From the NCBI RefSeq assembly GCF_005491205.1, contig NZ_CP028035.1:434001-498000 (forward strand): DNA of 64,000 nucleotides, in the 5' to 3' direction. Made by a program: the position numbers and the translations under genes. This DNA is from Nissabacter sp. SGAir0207. Lineage in GTDB: Bacteria; Pseudomonadota; Gammaproteobacteria; Enterobacterales; Enterobacteriaceae. Below, in pieces: positions 10,855-20,056 of this stretch. The stretch's first letter is position 1, and each line of letters begins with the position of its first letter. The notes below the pieces were generated by a model. The model saw nothing but the letters and a program-made list of their open reading frames with translations. It had not been told where the DNA came from and searched no databases.

Positions 10855-12288
10855 CTAGTTGTTTTGGTAGATGTCGCGATAGAGGCGGCTCTCAAACCTT
10901 ACCAGCGGCGCACGGCGGGTGCGCTGATCCTCTGGCGGCACGGCATAGCCGGAGAGGTACTGCACGAACGCCATCTTCTGACCGCTGGCGGTCGTGATAA
11001 AGCCAGCGAGGTTATAGACGCCCTGGAGCGCGCCGGTCTTCGCCGACACCTTGCCATCCACCCCGGCCTCATGCAGGCCGCCACGGTAGCGTAGCGTGCC
11101 GTCATAGCCAGCCAGCGGCAGCATCGAGATGAAGTCCAATTCATTGTCATGCTGGGCGATATATTGCAGCGCCTGCATCATGGTGGCAGGGGCGAGCAGG
11201 TTATGGCGCGACAGGCCGGAGCCATCCACCACCATGCTGTTACCCAGATCGACACCGGCCTTCTGGCGCAGCACCTGACGTACCGCGTCCGCCCCGGCAC
11301 GCCAGGTACCCGGCACGCCAAAGCGCTCATGGCCGATGGTGCGGAAAACCGTATCGGCAATCATGTTGTCAGACTTCTTCAGCATAATCTTCAGCAGGTC
11401 ATGCAGCGGCAGCGACTGGGTTTGCGCCAGCACCGTGCCCGCCGGCGACGGCTGGGTGCGGCGCTTCAGCGTGCCGTCAATCTGGATGCCCGCCTCCTGC
11501 AACTCATCCTTCAGGATCGCGCCAGCATAGGCCGCGCCATCCTGGATGGCGAAGGCCAACGGCAGCGGATCGGCACGCTGGGTCAGGCAGCCGGTCAGGG
11601 TGAAGCGGTTAAGCTCGCCCGGCACCACATCCAGCTCGCAATACTGGGCATCGGGTGAGCCTTTCGCCAACGTGCGTACCTGGCTGAACATGTGCACCGG
11701 ATAGTAGGAAGCCACGCGGATAAAGGCGATGTCATTGGGCTTGGGCGCGCTATAGAGCGAGACGGAGAAGCAGTTGCGATCGACAATGGCCGCCGCTGGC
11801 GGGGCGCTGAAGCACTGCGTGATGTCATTCCACGGCCAGCCGGGCGCCTTGTCATGGCTGGCAAATACCGAGGTATCCACCAGCACGTCGCCGCGGATCT
11901 CCCGGATCCCCTGCTTGCGCAGGGCGGCCACCATATTGCGCAGATGCTGGCGCTTCAGGGTTGGATCGCCATCAAAACGCGCCACCAGATCGCCCCGCAG
12001 TACGCCATCTGCGATAGATGCGTCGCTCTCGAAGGTCGTATTGAAGCGGAAATCCGGCCCCAGTTGCAGCAGCGCCGCCAAGGCAGTAAGCACTTTTTGG
12101 GTACTGGCTGGAAGAGCCATATGCTGGCCGTGGTAATCAATGGCCGGCGTAGGGGAACCGACTTTTTGCACCAGCAGCGCGAGGTTGGCGCCGTCAGGCA
12201 GGTACTGAGTGTACTCCTCAACCGACCCAGCATGGGCAGACAACATAAACGCGCAGGTCAATCCGCTGACAATTCGTGAAAAACGCAT
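10855..12288 (-). CDS. dacB: D-alanyl-D-alanine carboxypeptidase/endopeptidase PBP4
   Basis: A periplasmic class-C-type penicillin-binding protein that trims and cleaves peptidoglycan cross-links. Its 477 residues equal E. coli DacB. A signal peptide (residues 1-20, ending AHA-G) is followed by the three catalytic motifs at the expected places: S62-T-Q-K65, S306-D-N308 and K417-T-G419. The large insertion domain between motif one and two, typical of PBP4, is present. It is divergent from greA. Confidence 0.97.
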   Translation of the reverse strand: MRFSRIVSGLTCAFMLSAHAGSVEEYTQYLPDGANLALLVQKVGSPTPAIDYHGQHMALPASTQKVLTALAALLQLGPDFRFNTTFESDASIADGVLRGDLVARFDGDPTLKRQHLRNMVAALRKQGIREIRGDVLVDTSVFASHDKAPGWPWNDITQCFSAPPAAAIVDRNCFSVSLYSAPKPNDIAFIRVASYYPVHMFSQVRTLAKGSPDAQYCELDVVPGELNRFTLTGCLTQRADPLPLAFAIQDGAAYAGAILKDELQEAGIQIDGTLKRRTQPSPAGTVLAQTQSLPLHDLLKIMLKKSDNMIADTVFRTIGHERFGVPGTWRAGADAVRQVLRQKAGVDLGNSMVVDGSGLSRHNLLAPATMMQALQYIAQHDNELDFISMLPLAGYDGTLRYRGGLHEAGVDGKVSAKTGALQGVYNLAGFITTASGQKMAFVQYLSGYAVPPEDQRTRRAPLVRFESRLYRDIYQNN

Positions 12289-12365
12289 AATTTCGGAATA
12301 ACAGAGTGATAACGTGCCGCCATACTACGGTGCAATGTGGGAAAAAGTAAACGATGACCCATAAT

Positions 12366-12392
12366 GAACTCTACGTTAAAATGCGTATCAAA
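12366..12392 (+). promoter_or_regulatory. greA promoter region (sigma-E-like and sigma-70-like)
   Basis: GAACTC (12366-12371) and TCAAA (12388-12392), 16 bases apart, resemble the sigma-E consensus GAACTT-N16-TCTGA, and a sigma-70 type -10, TAAAAT (12377-12382), overlaps it. E. coli greA has the same overlapping sigma-E and sigma-70 arrangement. Assignment is by position and motif only. Confidence 0.55.
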
Positions 12393-12402
12393 ATGCAAAA
12401 CC

Positions 12403-12445
12403 GATCCTGAGCCAGCAAAACCCTGCCGGCTCAGGATCCTTTTGT
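12403..12445 (+). ncRNA. graL: GraL-like attenuator hairpin in the greA leader
   Basis: An 11-bp stem GATCCTGAGCC/GGCTCAGGATC (12403-12413 with 12427-12437) is followed by CTTTTGTTT, immediately after the predicted greA start site and 105 bases before the gene. In E. coli the short RNA GraL is produced by termination at the equivalent hairpin and lets greA control itself. Here the structure is clear; the existence of a stable RNA is inferred. Confidence 0.55.
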
Positions 12446-12549
12446 TTCTCGCCGGGAGACGAAAGGCTTGAAGGCACCCTGCGCCTTTCGTTTTACATAC
12501 GTCAGGAAGGCGGATTTTTAAACAGGATTGAAGTAGAGGTAGTGTAACT

Positions 12550-13026
12550 ATGAAACAGATTCCGATGACACTGCGTGGCGCCGATAAGCTGCGTGAAGAG
12601 CTGGATTACCTGAAAACCGTACGCCGTCCGAAGATCATCTCGGACATTGCTGATGCCCGTGAGCATGGCGACCTAAAAGAGAACGCCGAATACCACGCCG
12701 CGCGCGAGCAGCAAGGCTTCTGTGAAGGCCGTATCCAGGAAATTGAGGCCAAGCTCTCCAATGCCCAGGTGATCGACATCACAAAAATGCCAAATAATGG
12801 CCGCGTCATCTTTGGTTCGACCGTTAAAGTATTGAATCTGGACACCGATGAAGAGCAGACCTATCGCATCGTGGGCGATGATGAGGCGGACTTTAAACAG
12901 AACCTGATCTCAGTTAATTCCCCGATTGCGCGTGGCTTGATCGGCAAAGAGCAGGATGATGTGGTGGTGATCAACACCCCAGGCGGTGATGTGGAGTATG
13001 AAATCCTGCACGTGGATTACCTGTAA
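12550..13026 (+). CDS. greA: Transcription elongation factor GreA
   Basis: Cleavage factor that rescues backtracked RNA polymerase by inserting its coiled-coil tip into the secondary channel. The 158-residue protein has the N-terminal antiparallel coiled coil (about 1-75) with the acidic tip [15 protein letters not shown] (Asp and Glu around residues 41-44), and the C-terminal globular FKBP-like domain. The start follows a GAGG-like site. Its leader carries the GraL-type attenuator, and a perfect hairpin terminator follows. Confidence 0.98.
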   Translation: MKQIPMTLRGADKLREELDYLKTVRRPKIISDIADAREHGDLKENAEYHAAREQQGFCEGRIQEIEAKLSNAQVIDITKMPNNGRVIFGSTVKVLNLDTDEEQTYRIVGDDEADFKQNLISVNSPIARGLIGKEQDDVVVINTPGGDVEYEILHVDYL

Positions 13027-13067
13027 GCGTTTGGGTTTTCCTCTCCCGCCTTATTTGTAAAGAAAAG

Positions 13068-13091
13068 AAAAAGGCCGCATGCGGCCTTTTA
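13068..13091 (+). terminator. Terminator after greA
   Basis: A perfect palindromic stem AAAGGCCGC-AT-GCGGCCTTT followed by T, with A residues before it, so it could serve both greA and the opposing yhbY. Confidence 0.75.
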
Positions 13092-13134
13092 TCAGAGCAG
13101 TGCCCATGGCACCTTTTCAGCAGATCGCGGAAAC

Positions 13135-13428
13135 TTAACGCGGTAAACTGATTTTCCGGTCTTCGGACGGGCGGTAGAGCACCAAGATATTGCCGATGAC
13201 TTGTACATTGGCAGCGCCGGTCTCACGCACGATAGCATCAACGATTAAGGCCTTCGTTTCGCGCTCTTCAGCGGCGATCTTCACTTTAATCAGTTCATGG
13301 TGCGCAAGCGCCTGCTCAATCTCGGCCAGCACCCCTTCGGTGAGCCCGTTATTACCCAGCATAACGACCGGTTTTAACGGATGCGCCAGGCCTTTCAGGT
13401 GCTGTTTTTGTTTATTACTCAGATTCAT
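13135..13428 (-). CDS. yhbY: CRM-domain RNA-binding protein YhbY
   Basis: A 97-residue single CRM-domain protein that associates with the 50S subunit precursor. The fold signature is visible: NKQKQHLKGLAHPLKP, the GNNGLTEGVL loop (residues about 25-34), and KVKI followed by the second beta-alpha unit. It is divergent from rlmE, as in E. coli. Confidence 0.96.
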   Translation of the reverse strand: MNLSNKQKQHLKGLAHPLKPVVMLGNNGLTEGVLAEIEQALAHHELIKVKIAAEERETKALIVDAIVRETGAANVQVIGNILVLYRPSEDRKISLPR

Positions 13429-13451
13429 TGTGTTTTTTGCTTAGGTTGGGA

Positions 13452-13479
13452 TTGAAAACGGTTCATTCTACCGCCATCT
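13452..13479 (+). promoter_or_regulatory. Sigma-32-like heat-shock promoter of rlmE-ftsH
   Basis: TTGAAA (13452-13457), a 14-base spacer and CGCCATCT (13472-13479) match the RpoH consensus CTTGAAA-N(13-17)-CCCCATNT closely. E. coli rlmE (ftsJ)-ftsH is transcribed from heat-shock promoters, and FtsH degrades RpoH, so this would complete the feedback loop. Predicted from motif only. Confidence 0.55.
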
Positions 13480-13595
13480 CAACAGTATCACCAACCCGGT
13501 ATCTGCCTGTCTGCGGCCACCGTGCGCAAAGCAATCAATGTTATGACACTAAAAGCCTGTAAAACGGGCTTAAATTCAAGATAGTTGGAAAACCG

Positions 13596-14225
13596 ATGAC
13601 CAATAAAAAGCGTTCTGCCAGTTCGAGCCGCTGGTTACAGGAACACTTTAGCGATAAATATGTACAGCAGGCGCAGAAAAAAGGGCTACGCTCCCGTGCC
13701 TGGTTTAAACTTGATGAGATACAGCAGAGCGACAAGTTATTCAAACCGGGCATGACAGTGGTTGACCTCGGCGCGGCACCGGGTGGCTGGTCACAATATG
13801 TGGTAGGCCAGATTGGCGGCAACGGGCGGATTATTGCCTGTGACCTTTTGCCGATGGATCCTATCGTCGGTGTCGATTTCCTGCAGGGGGATTTCCGTGA
13901 TCCACTGGTGCTCAAGGCGCTGATGGAGCGGGTCGGCGAGAAAAAAGTTCAGGTGGTGATGTCTGACATGGCCCCGAATATGAGCGGTACACCGGCGGTC
14001 GATATTCCTAAATCGATGTATCTGGTTGAATTGGCGCTGGATATGTGTCGTGATGTATTGGCACCAGGCGGAAGTTTCCTGGTGAAGGTGTTTCAGGGAG
14101 AAGGTTTTGATGAGTACCTACGCGAAATTCGCTCCCTGTTTACGAAGGTTAAGATTCGTAAGCCAGACGCTTCCCGGGCGCGTTCCCGCGAAGTGTACAT
14201 CGTAGCGACAGGGCGCAAACTGTAG
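13596..14225 (+). CDS. rlmE: 23S rRNA 2'-O-methyltransferase (U2552)
   Basis: Heat-shock methyltransferase (FtsJ/RrmJ) that methylates U2552 in the A-loop of 23S rRNA at a late stage of 50S maturation. It has 209 residues. The SAM-binding motif DLGAAPGGW is at residues 57-65, and the catalytic K-D-K-E tetrad is complete: Lys38, Asp124, Lys164 and Glu199. It is followed 47 bases later by ftsH, with which it should form an operon. Confidence 0.98.
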   Translation: MTNKKRSASSSRWLQEHFSDKYVQQAQKKGLRSRAWFKLDEIQQSDKLFKPGMTVVDLGAAPGGWSQYVVGQIGGNGRIIACDLLPMDPIVGVDFLQGDFRDPLVLKALMERVGEKKVQVVMSDMAPNMSGTPAVDIPKSMYLVELALDMCRDVLAPGGSFLVKVFQGEGFDEYLREIRSLFTKVKIRKPDASRARSREVYIVATGRKL

Positions 14226-14272
14226 TACCCTAACGCTGTTTGTTAACACAGTTGTAATATGAGGTTAATCCC

Positions 14273-16213
14273 TTGAGTGACATGGCGAAAAACCTAATTC
14301 TCTGGCTGGTCATCGCAGTCGTGCTGATGTCTGTGTTCCAGAGCTTTGGGCCCAGCGAGTCGAATGGCCGTAGGGTAGATTATTCTACCTTCATGTCCGA
14401 ATTGACCCAAGACCAGATTCGTGAAGCACGTATCAACGGACGTGAAATCAACGTTACCAAGAAAGATAGTAACCGATACACGACTTATATCCCCGTTAAC
14501 GATCCTAAGTTGCTGGATACCCTGTTGACGAAGAATGTGAAAGTTGTCGGTGAACCGCCGGAAGAGCCGAGCCTGCTGGCATCTATCTTCATCTCCTGGT
14601 TCCCGATGCTGTTGCTGATTGGGGTCTGGATCTTCTTTATGCGACAGATGCAGGGCGGGGGCGGCAAAGGTGCGATGTCCTTTGGCAAAAGCAAAGCCCG
14701 TATGCTGACAGAAGACCAGATTAAAACGACCTTTGCTGATGTGGCTGGCTGTGACGAAGCGAAGGAAGAGGTGAGCGAGCTGGTAGATTACCTGCGTGAG
14801 CCGAGCCGCTTCCAGAAACTGGGTGGCAAGATCCCGAAAGGCGTCCTGATGGTCGGCCCGCCGGGGACCGGTAAGACCCTGCTGGCGAAAGCCATCGCGG
14901 GTGAGGCCAAAGTGCCGTTCTTCACCATCTCTGGTTCTGACTTCGTGGAAATGTTCGTGGGTGTCGGCGCATCTCGTGTGCGTGACATGTTTGAACAGGC
15001 GAAAAAGGCTGCGCCTTGCATTATCTTCATCGATGAGATTGATGCCGTGGGCCGTCAGCGTGGCGCTGGTCTGGGCGGGGGCCACGATGAGCGTGAGCAG
15101 ACCCTGAACCAGATGCTGGTTGAGATGGATGGCTTTGAGGGCAACGAGGGCATTATCGTCATCGCGGCTACTAACCGTCCTGACGTACTGGACCCGGCTC
15201 TGCTGCGTCCGGGCCGTTTCGACCGCCAGGTGGTGGTTGGCCTGCCAGACGTACGTGGCCGTGAGCAGATCCTGAAAGTTCACATGCGCCGTGTGCCGCT
15301 GTCACCGGACATTGATGCCTCCGTAATTGCACGTGGTACGCCGGGCTTCTCCGGTGCTGACCTGGCTAACCTGGTCAACGAAGCCGCCCTGTTTGCCGCC
15401 CGTGGCAGCAAGCGCGTGGTGTCGATGGTGGAGTTCGAGAAAGCGAAAGACAAAATCATGATGGGTGCAGAGCGCCGTTCCATGGTGATGACCGAAGCGC
15501 AGAAAGAGTCCACCGCGTACCATGAAGCAGGCCACGCCATTATTGGCCGTCTGGTGCCTGAGCATGACCCGGTACACAAAGTGACGATCATTCCGCGTGG
15601 CCGCGCCCTGGGCGTGACCTTCTTCCTGCCGGAAGGGGATGCCATCAGCGCCAGCCGCCAGAAGCTGGAGAGCCAAATCTCCACCCTGTACGGTGGCCGT
15701 CTGGCGGAAGAGATCATCTACGGGCCGGAAAAAGTGTCCACGGGTGCGTCGAACGATATTAAAGTCGCGACCAACCTGGCGCGTAACATGGTGACCCAAT
15801 GGGGCTTCTCTGAGAAGCTGGGGCCGCTGTTGTATGCGGAAGAAGAGGGCGAGGTGTTCCTGGGCCGTTCTGTGGCGAAAGCCAAGCACATGTCCGATGA
15901 AACTGCCCGCATCATCGACCAGGAAGTGAAGTCGCTGATTGAGCGCAACTACACCCGCGCTCGCAAGCTGCTGATGGAGAACATGGACATCCTGCACTCA
16001 ATGAAGGATGCCCTGATGAAGTATGAAACCATCGACGCGCCGCAGATCGACGACCTGATGAACCGCAAAGATGTCCGTCCTCCGGCGGGCTGGGATGATG
16101 TCGTGAAGAACACACCAAACGACGGTGGCTCGCCAAAAGCGCCGACGCCGGTGGATGATCCACGCACGCCAAATCCTGGCAATACCATGTCTGAACAGCT
16201 GGGCGATAAATAA
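14273..16213 (+). CDS. ftsH: ATP-dependent membrane zinc protease FtsH
   Basis: Essential AAA+ metalloprotease that degrades RpoH, LpxC and unassembled membrane proteins. The TTG at 14273 is chosen because GAGG lies 8 bases before it; an ATG three codons later is the alternative and is the usual mature annotation. Two transmembrane segments (about 8-25 and 101-123) flank a periplasmic domain. Walker A GPPGTGKT is at 195-202, IIFIDEID is the Walker B, the second region of homology is [17 protein letters not shown], and the zinc site is HEAGH at 417-421. Length is 646 residues. It ends before a strong terminator. Confidence 0.98.
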   Translation: MSDMAKNLILWLVIAVVLMSVFQSFGPSESNGRRVDYSTFMSELTQDQIREARINGREINVTKKDSNRYTTYIPVNDPKLLDTLLTKNVKVVGEPPEEPSLLASIFISWFPMLLLIGVWIFFMRQMQGGGGKGAMSFGKSKARMLTEDQIKTTFADVAGCDEAKEEVSELVDYLREPSRFQKLGGKIPKGVLMVGPPGTGKTLLAKAIAGEAKVPFFTISGSDFVEMFVGVGASRVRDMFEQAKKAAPCIIFIDEIDAVGRQRGAGLGGGHDEREQTLNQMLVEMDGFEGNEGIIVIAATNRPDVLDPALLRPGRFDRQVVVGLPDVRGREQILKVHMRRVPLSPDIDASVIARGTPGFSGADLANLVNEAALFAARGSKRVVSMVEFEKAKDKIMMGAERRSMVMTEAQKESTAYHEAGHAIIGRLVPEHDPVHKVTIIPRGRALGVTFFLPEGDAISASRQKLESQISTLYGGRLAEEIIYGPEKVSTGASNDIKVATNLARNMVTQWGFSEKLGPLLYAEEEGEVFLGRSVAKAKHMSDETARIIDQEVKSLIERNYTRARKLLMENMDILHSMKDALMKYETIDAPQIDDLMNRKDVRPPAGWDDVVKNTPNDGGSPKAPTPVDDPRTPNPGNTMSEQLGDK

Positions 16214-16248
16214 GCCCGCGTTGGACTGTAGGATGACAGCACAATACC

Positions 16249-16275
16249 AACCCCGGGCTTGCCCGGGGTTTTTTG
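16249..16275 (+). terminator. Terminator between ftsH and folP
   Basis: A 10-bp stem AACCCCGGGC/GCCCGGGGTT with only a two-base TT between the arms (the innermost pairs must open), followed by six T. folP is probably reached by partial readthrough. Confidence 0.75.
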
Positions 16276-16312
16276 TTATTTGGAACTCAAGATAAGGTGG
16301 AGACAACAACCT

Positions 16313-17140
16313 ATGCAGCTTACCGCTGGCGACCGCACCCTTAACCTGACCTACCCACAGGTGATGGGCATCCTGAATGTGACGCCTGACTCCTTTTCCG
16401 ATGGCGGCAAACACAACACCCGCGATCAGGCGCTGCGCCATGCCCAGAGCATGATTGAGGCTGGGGCCACCATTATCGATATTGGCGGCGAATCTACCCG
16501 GCCGGGGGCGGCGGAGGTCAGCGAGCAGGAGGAGCTGGATAGGGTGGTGCCCATCGTCGAGGCGATTGCGCGCTATTTTGATGTCTGGATCTCAGTTGAT
16601 ACCTCTAAGGCCGCGGTAATCACCGCCAGCGCGGCGGCCGGTGCTGATCTGATCAATGACATCCGTTCGCTCCAGGAGCCAGGTGCGCTGGAGGCGGCGG
16701 CCCGCACTGGCCTGCCCGTCTGCATCATGCATATGCAGGGACAGCCACAGACGATGCAGCAGGCCCCGCATTATGATGATGTGGTCAGCGATGTCATCAG
16801 CTTCTTCCATCAGCACATCGCTCGGTGCGAGCAGGCAGGCATCGCCCGCGATAAATTGGTGCTCGACCCCGGCTTTGGTTTCGGTAAGAATTTGTCGCAT
16901 AACTATCAACTGCTGAATCGACTGCCTGAGCTGCATGGGTTCAATTTGCCGCTGCTGGTAGGCATGTCACGTAAATCGATGGTGGGACAACTGCTGAACA
17001 TTCCCCCGGAGCAGCGCGTGACAGGCAGTGTCGCCTGCGCCGTGATTGCTGCCATGAAAGGCGCCAGAATCATCAGGGTGCATGATGTCAAAGAGACCGT
17101 CGAAGCGATGCGCATTGTCGAAGCAACACTTTCTGCTTAG
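16313..17140 (+). CDS. folP: Dihydropteroate synthase
   Basis: Condenses 6-hydroxymethyl-dihydropterin diphosphate with p-aminobenzoate in folate synthesis; the target of sulfonamides. The ATG at 16313 is preceded by AGGTGGAG; an upstream TTG frame would start inside the terminator and is rejected. The 275-residue TIM-barrel contains NVTPDSFSDGG (residues 22-32) and GGESTRPGA, the two pterin-binding signatures, plus LDPGFGFGK and the GMSRKSM loop. It is immediately followed by glmM, 15 bases on, as in other enterobacteria. Confidence 0.97.
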   Translation: MQLTAGDRTLNLTYPQVMGILNVTPDSFSDGGKHNTRDQALRHAQSMIEAGATIIDIGGESTRPGAAEVSEQEELDRVVPIVEAIARYFDVWISVDTSKAAVITASAAAGADLINDIRSLQEPGALEAAARTGLPVCIMHMQGQPQTMQQAPHYDDVVSDVISFFHQHIARCEQAGIARDKLVLDPGFGFGKNLSHNYQLLNRLPELHGFNLPLLVGMSRKSMVGQLLNIPPEQRVTGSVACAVIAAMKGARIIRVHDVKETVEAMRIVEATLSA

Positions 17141-17155
17141 GAATCACAATTCATT

Positions 17156-18493
17156 ATGAGTAACCGTAAATACTTTGGTACTGATGGTATTCGTGGCCAG
17201 GTTGGCCAATCCCCCATCACCCCTGATTTTGTACTGAAACTGGGTTGGGCAGCTGGCAAGGTGCTGGCGCGCAACGGCTCACGGAAAGTGATCATCGGCA
17301 AAGACACGCGTATCTCTGGCTATATGCTGGAGTCAGCGCTGGAGGCCGGTCTGGCCGCGGCTGGGCTGTCTGCGGCCTTCACCGGCCCAATGCCGACCCC
17401 GGCGGTGGCCTACCTGACGCGTACCTTCCGTGCGGAAGCAGGCATTGTGATCTCCGCGTCCCATAACCCCTTCTACGACAACGGCATTAAATTCTTCTCC
17501 AATGCTGGGGAAAAACTGCCGGATGAGGTGGAAGAGGCGATTGAAGCAGAGATGGAGAAGCCGCTCTCTTGCGTGGAGTCTGCTGAACTGGGCAAGGCGA
17601 GCCGGATTGTTGACGCCGCGGGGCGTTACATTGAGTTCTGTAAGGGTACTTTCCCGAGTGAGCTGAGTCTTAGCGGGCTGAAAATTGTGGTCGACTGTGC
17701 CAATGGCGCTACCTACCACATCGCCCCCAGCGTGCTGCGCGAGCTGGGTGCCAAGGTGATCGCCATCGGCTGCCAGCCAGATGGCATGAACATCAATGAA
17801 AAATGTGGCGCGACCGACGTGGCGGCCCTGCAACAGCGCGTGCTGGCAGAGAAAGCGGACGTGGGTCTGGCGTTTGATGGTGACGGCGACCGCGTGATGA
17901 TGGTGGATCACCTTGGCAATAAAGTCGATGGCGACCAGATCCTCTACATCATCGCCCGCGAAGGGCTGCGTCAGGGGCAGCTGCGCGGTGGCGCGGTTGG
18001 CACCCTGATGAGCAACATGGGGCTGGAGCTGGCGTTGAAGCAGCTTGGCATCCCGTTTGTCCGTGCCAAGGTCGGTGACCGCTATGTACTGGAGATGATG
18101 CAGGAGAAGGGGTGGCGCATTGGGGCGGAAAACTCCGGCCATGTCATCCTGCTGGACAAGACCACCACCGGCGACGGCATCGTGGCAGGTTTGCAAGTAC
18201 TCACTGCCATGACACGCAATCACATGAGCCTGCACGACCTGTGCAGCGGCATGAAGCTGCTGCCGCAGATTCTGGTAAATGTGCGCTTCGCAGGCAACCA
18301 TGACCCGCTGCAATCCCCAGAGGTCGTGAGCGTGACCGCCGACGTGGAGAAGCAGTTAGCAGGCCGTGGACGGGTACTGCTGCGTAAGTCCGGTACAGAA
18401 CCGTTGATCCGCGTGATGGTGGAAGGGGAGGATGCCGTACTGGTGGAGTCCCTGGCTAACCGCATCGCGGACGCGGTAAAGGCGGCAGGTTAA
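17156..18493 (+). CDS. glmM: Phosphoglucosamine mutase
   Basis: Interconverts glucosamine 6-phosphate and glucosamine 1-phosphate for UDP-GlcNAc, hence peptidoglycan and LPS. The protein has 445 residues. The active-site phosphoserine loop SASHNP carries Ser102, the metal loop DGDGDR lies near residue 241, and the C-terminal phosphate-binding loop [12 protein letters not shown] is intact. It is in an apparent operon with folP. Confidence 0.98.
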   Translation: MSNRKYFGTDGIRGQVGQSPITPDFVLKLGWAAGKVLARNGSRKVIIGKDTRISGYMLESALEAGLAAAGLSAAFTGPMPTPAVAYLTRTFRAEAGIVISASHNPFYDNGIKFFSNAGEKLPDEVEEAIEAEMEKPLSCVESAELGKASRIVDAAGRYIEFCKGTFPSELSLSGLKIVVDCANGATYHIAPSVLRELGAKVIAIGCQPDGMNINEKCGATDVAALQQRVLAEKADVGLAFDGDGDRVMMVDHLGNKVDGDQILYIIAREGLRQGQLRGGAVGTLMSNMGLELALKQLGIPFVRAKVGDRYVLEMMQEKGWRIGAENSGHVILLDKTTTGDGIVAGLQVLTAMTRNHMSLHDLCSGMKLLPQILVNVRFAGNHDPLQSPEVVSVTADVEKQLAGRGRVLLRKSGTEPLIRVMVEGEDAVLVESLANRIADAVKAAG

Positions 18494-18508
18494 CGGTAAA
18501 ACATGGCG

Positions 18509-18543
18509 TTTACCGGCCAACACCACGGTGTTAGCCGGTAAAT
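18509..18543 (+). terminator. Long hairpin after glmM
   Basis: A two-part stem (TTTACCGGC/GCCGGTAAA, then AACACC/GGTGTT) lies 15 bases after the glmM stop. No uninterrupted T run follows directly, so it may act as a processing or stabilising hairpin rather than a strong terminator. Confidence 0.5.
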
Positions 18544-18732
18544 CGCCGGGGTTTTGAGCAGGGTGGCGCTTTTTTCTGCAAACGGTTCGGTTGGTGAAAA
18601 TTGCCCTTGCAGGATACCCAGCCTTTGGTTAGTATTCACACCCGCTTCAGTAGGTAAGTGAATTGACCTGACCTGCTTGATTAATGCGAAGCAATTGGCA
18701 TGCGGTGAAGCCGCGAGGATACAGGTACGTTT

Positions 18733-19065
18733 ATGTACGAAGCTCTTCTGGTAATTTTCCTGATTGTAGCGTTGGGCCTGGTAGGCTTGATTATGCTTCA
18801 GCAGGGTAAAGGTGCGGATATGGGCGCTTCTTTTGGCGCAGGTGGATCTGCCACGCTGTTCGGTTCGAGCGGCTCCGGCAACTTCATGACCCGCATGACG
18901 GCGATTCTGGCAACACTGTTTTTCGTCATCAGCCTGATCTTAGGCAACCTGAGCAGCAACCAGAGCCATAAAGGCAGTGAGTGGGAAAACCTGGGTCAGC
19001 CAGTAAAATCTGAGCAGCAGACCGCACCAGCGGCGCCGGCTCAGAACAGTGACCTGCCGCAGTAA
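18733..19065 (+). CDS. secG: Protein translocase subunit SecG
   Basis: Small inner-membrane subunit that supports SecYE/SecA-driven preprotein export. The 110-residue protein has two hydrophobic helices (about residues 2-22 and 52-72) separated by the conserved GADMGASFGAGGSATLFGSSGSGNFMTR-type cytoplasmic loop (seen as GKGADMGASFGAGG and GSGNFM). The C-terminal tail is short and polar. tRNA-Leu(GAG) follows, the E. coli order. Confidence 0.97.
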   Translation: MYEALLVIFLIVALGLVGLIMLQQGKGADMGASFGAGGSATLFGSSGSGNFMTRMTAILATLFFVISLILGNLSSNQSHKGSEWENLGQPVKSEQQTAPAAPAQNSDLPQ

Positions 19066-19147
19066 GCGGAGCGTCACACAGCAGTAAACGCTTTTCAAAG
19101 AGTGGTCAACGTTCGTAAGCAGCAGAGACCACTTTTTAAAAAAAAGT

Positions 19148-19234
19148 GCCGAGGTGGTGGAATTGGTAGACACGCTACCTTGAGGTGGTAGTGCCCGATT
19201 GGGCTTACGGGTTCAAGTCCCGTCCTCGGTACCA
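19148..19234 (+). tRNA. leuU: tRNA-Leu (anticodon GAG)
   Basis: An 87-nt class II tRNA with a 7-bp acceptor stem (GCCGAGG/CCTCGGT with a terminal G-T pair), anticodon GAG at 19182-19184, a long variable arm, the GGTTCAAGTCC T-arm and an encoded CCA end. Sequence and position after secG match E. coli leuU. Confidence 0.97.
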
Positions 19235-19293
19235 ATCCTTTTATAAATTTGCGTTTTCGCGAATTTCGGCGTAGTATTCGCCACGTTTTCGGA

Positions 19294-19370
<77 letters not shown>

Positions 19371-19500
19371 CTTTCCCTTAAAGTCTTTTTTCAAATATAC
19401 TGTGAGTCAGTCAACAGTGTTTCTCAGGGCAATTTGAAAACATTCTTGCCGAAAGTGCACCGAAGCCGCCATGCGGCAAATAGGGTCCAGTTACAAAAAG

Positions 19501-19522
19501 CCCCGATTTATCGGGGTTTTTT
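19501..19522 (+). terminator. Terminator between metY and rimP
   Basis: Stem CCCCGA/TCGGGG with a four-base loop followed by TTTTTT. In E. coli the metY-nusA operon has a comparable leader terminator that is read through. Confidence 0.75.
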
Positions 19523-19582
19523 GTTATTTGACAACAGAATCACTGGGCTATTAAGCCCTTTTTTTATGTCTTGGGGGTGGGC

Positions 19583-20035
19583 TTGTCCACATTAGAGCAA
19601 AAATTGACAGAGATGATTACTGCGCCGGTAGAAGCATTAGGCTATGAACTGGTCGGTGTCGAATTCATCCGTAGTCGCCAATCAACGCTACGCATCTATA
19701 TTGATAGTGAAGACGGCATCACTGTCGATGATTGTGCTGATGTCAGCCATCAGGTGAGCGCAGTGCTTGATGTTGAAGATCCCATCACTGTGGCTTACCA
19801 CCTGGAAGTCTCCTCTCCGGGCCTTGATCGTCCTATGTTCACTGCTGAGCACTATACCCGTTATCTTGGTGAAGAAGTGAGCATTGTCTTGCGTATGGCG
19901 ATGCAAAACCGCCGTAAATGGCAGGGTATTATCAAAGCCGTAGATGGTGAGATGATCACGGTGACTGTGGATGGGAAAGATGAAGTGTTCGCGCTGAGCA
20001 ACATCCAGAAAGCGAACCTGGTACCCCACTTTTAA
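19583..20035 (+). CDS. rimP: Ribosome maturation factor RimP
   Basis: Required for maturation of the 30S subunit. The TTG at 19583 is chosen because it gives the 150-residue family length (first residues [11 protein letters not shown]) with GGGGGTGG just upstream; a TTG four codons earlier lies inside that ribosome site. N-terminal alpha/beta domain (1-85) includes [14 protein letters not shown]; the C-terminal Sm-like domain ends [14 protein letters not shown]. It heads the rimP-nusA-infB-rbfA-truB-rpsO-pnp operon. Confidence 0.97.
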   Translation: MSTLEQKLTEMITAPVEALGYELVGVEFIRSRQSTLRIYIDSEDGITVDDCADVSHQVSAVLDVEDPITVAYHLEVSSPGLDRPMFTAEHYTRYLGEEVSIVLRMAMQNRRKWQGIIKAVDGEMITVTVDGKDEVFALSNIQKANLVPHF

Positions 20036-20056
20036 AGTTAGGACGAGGCAACTAGG

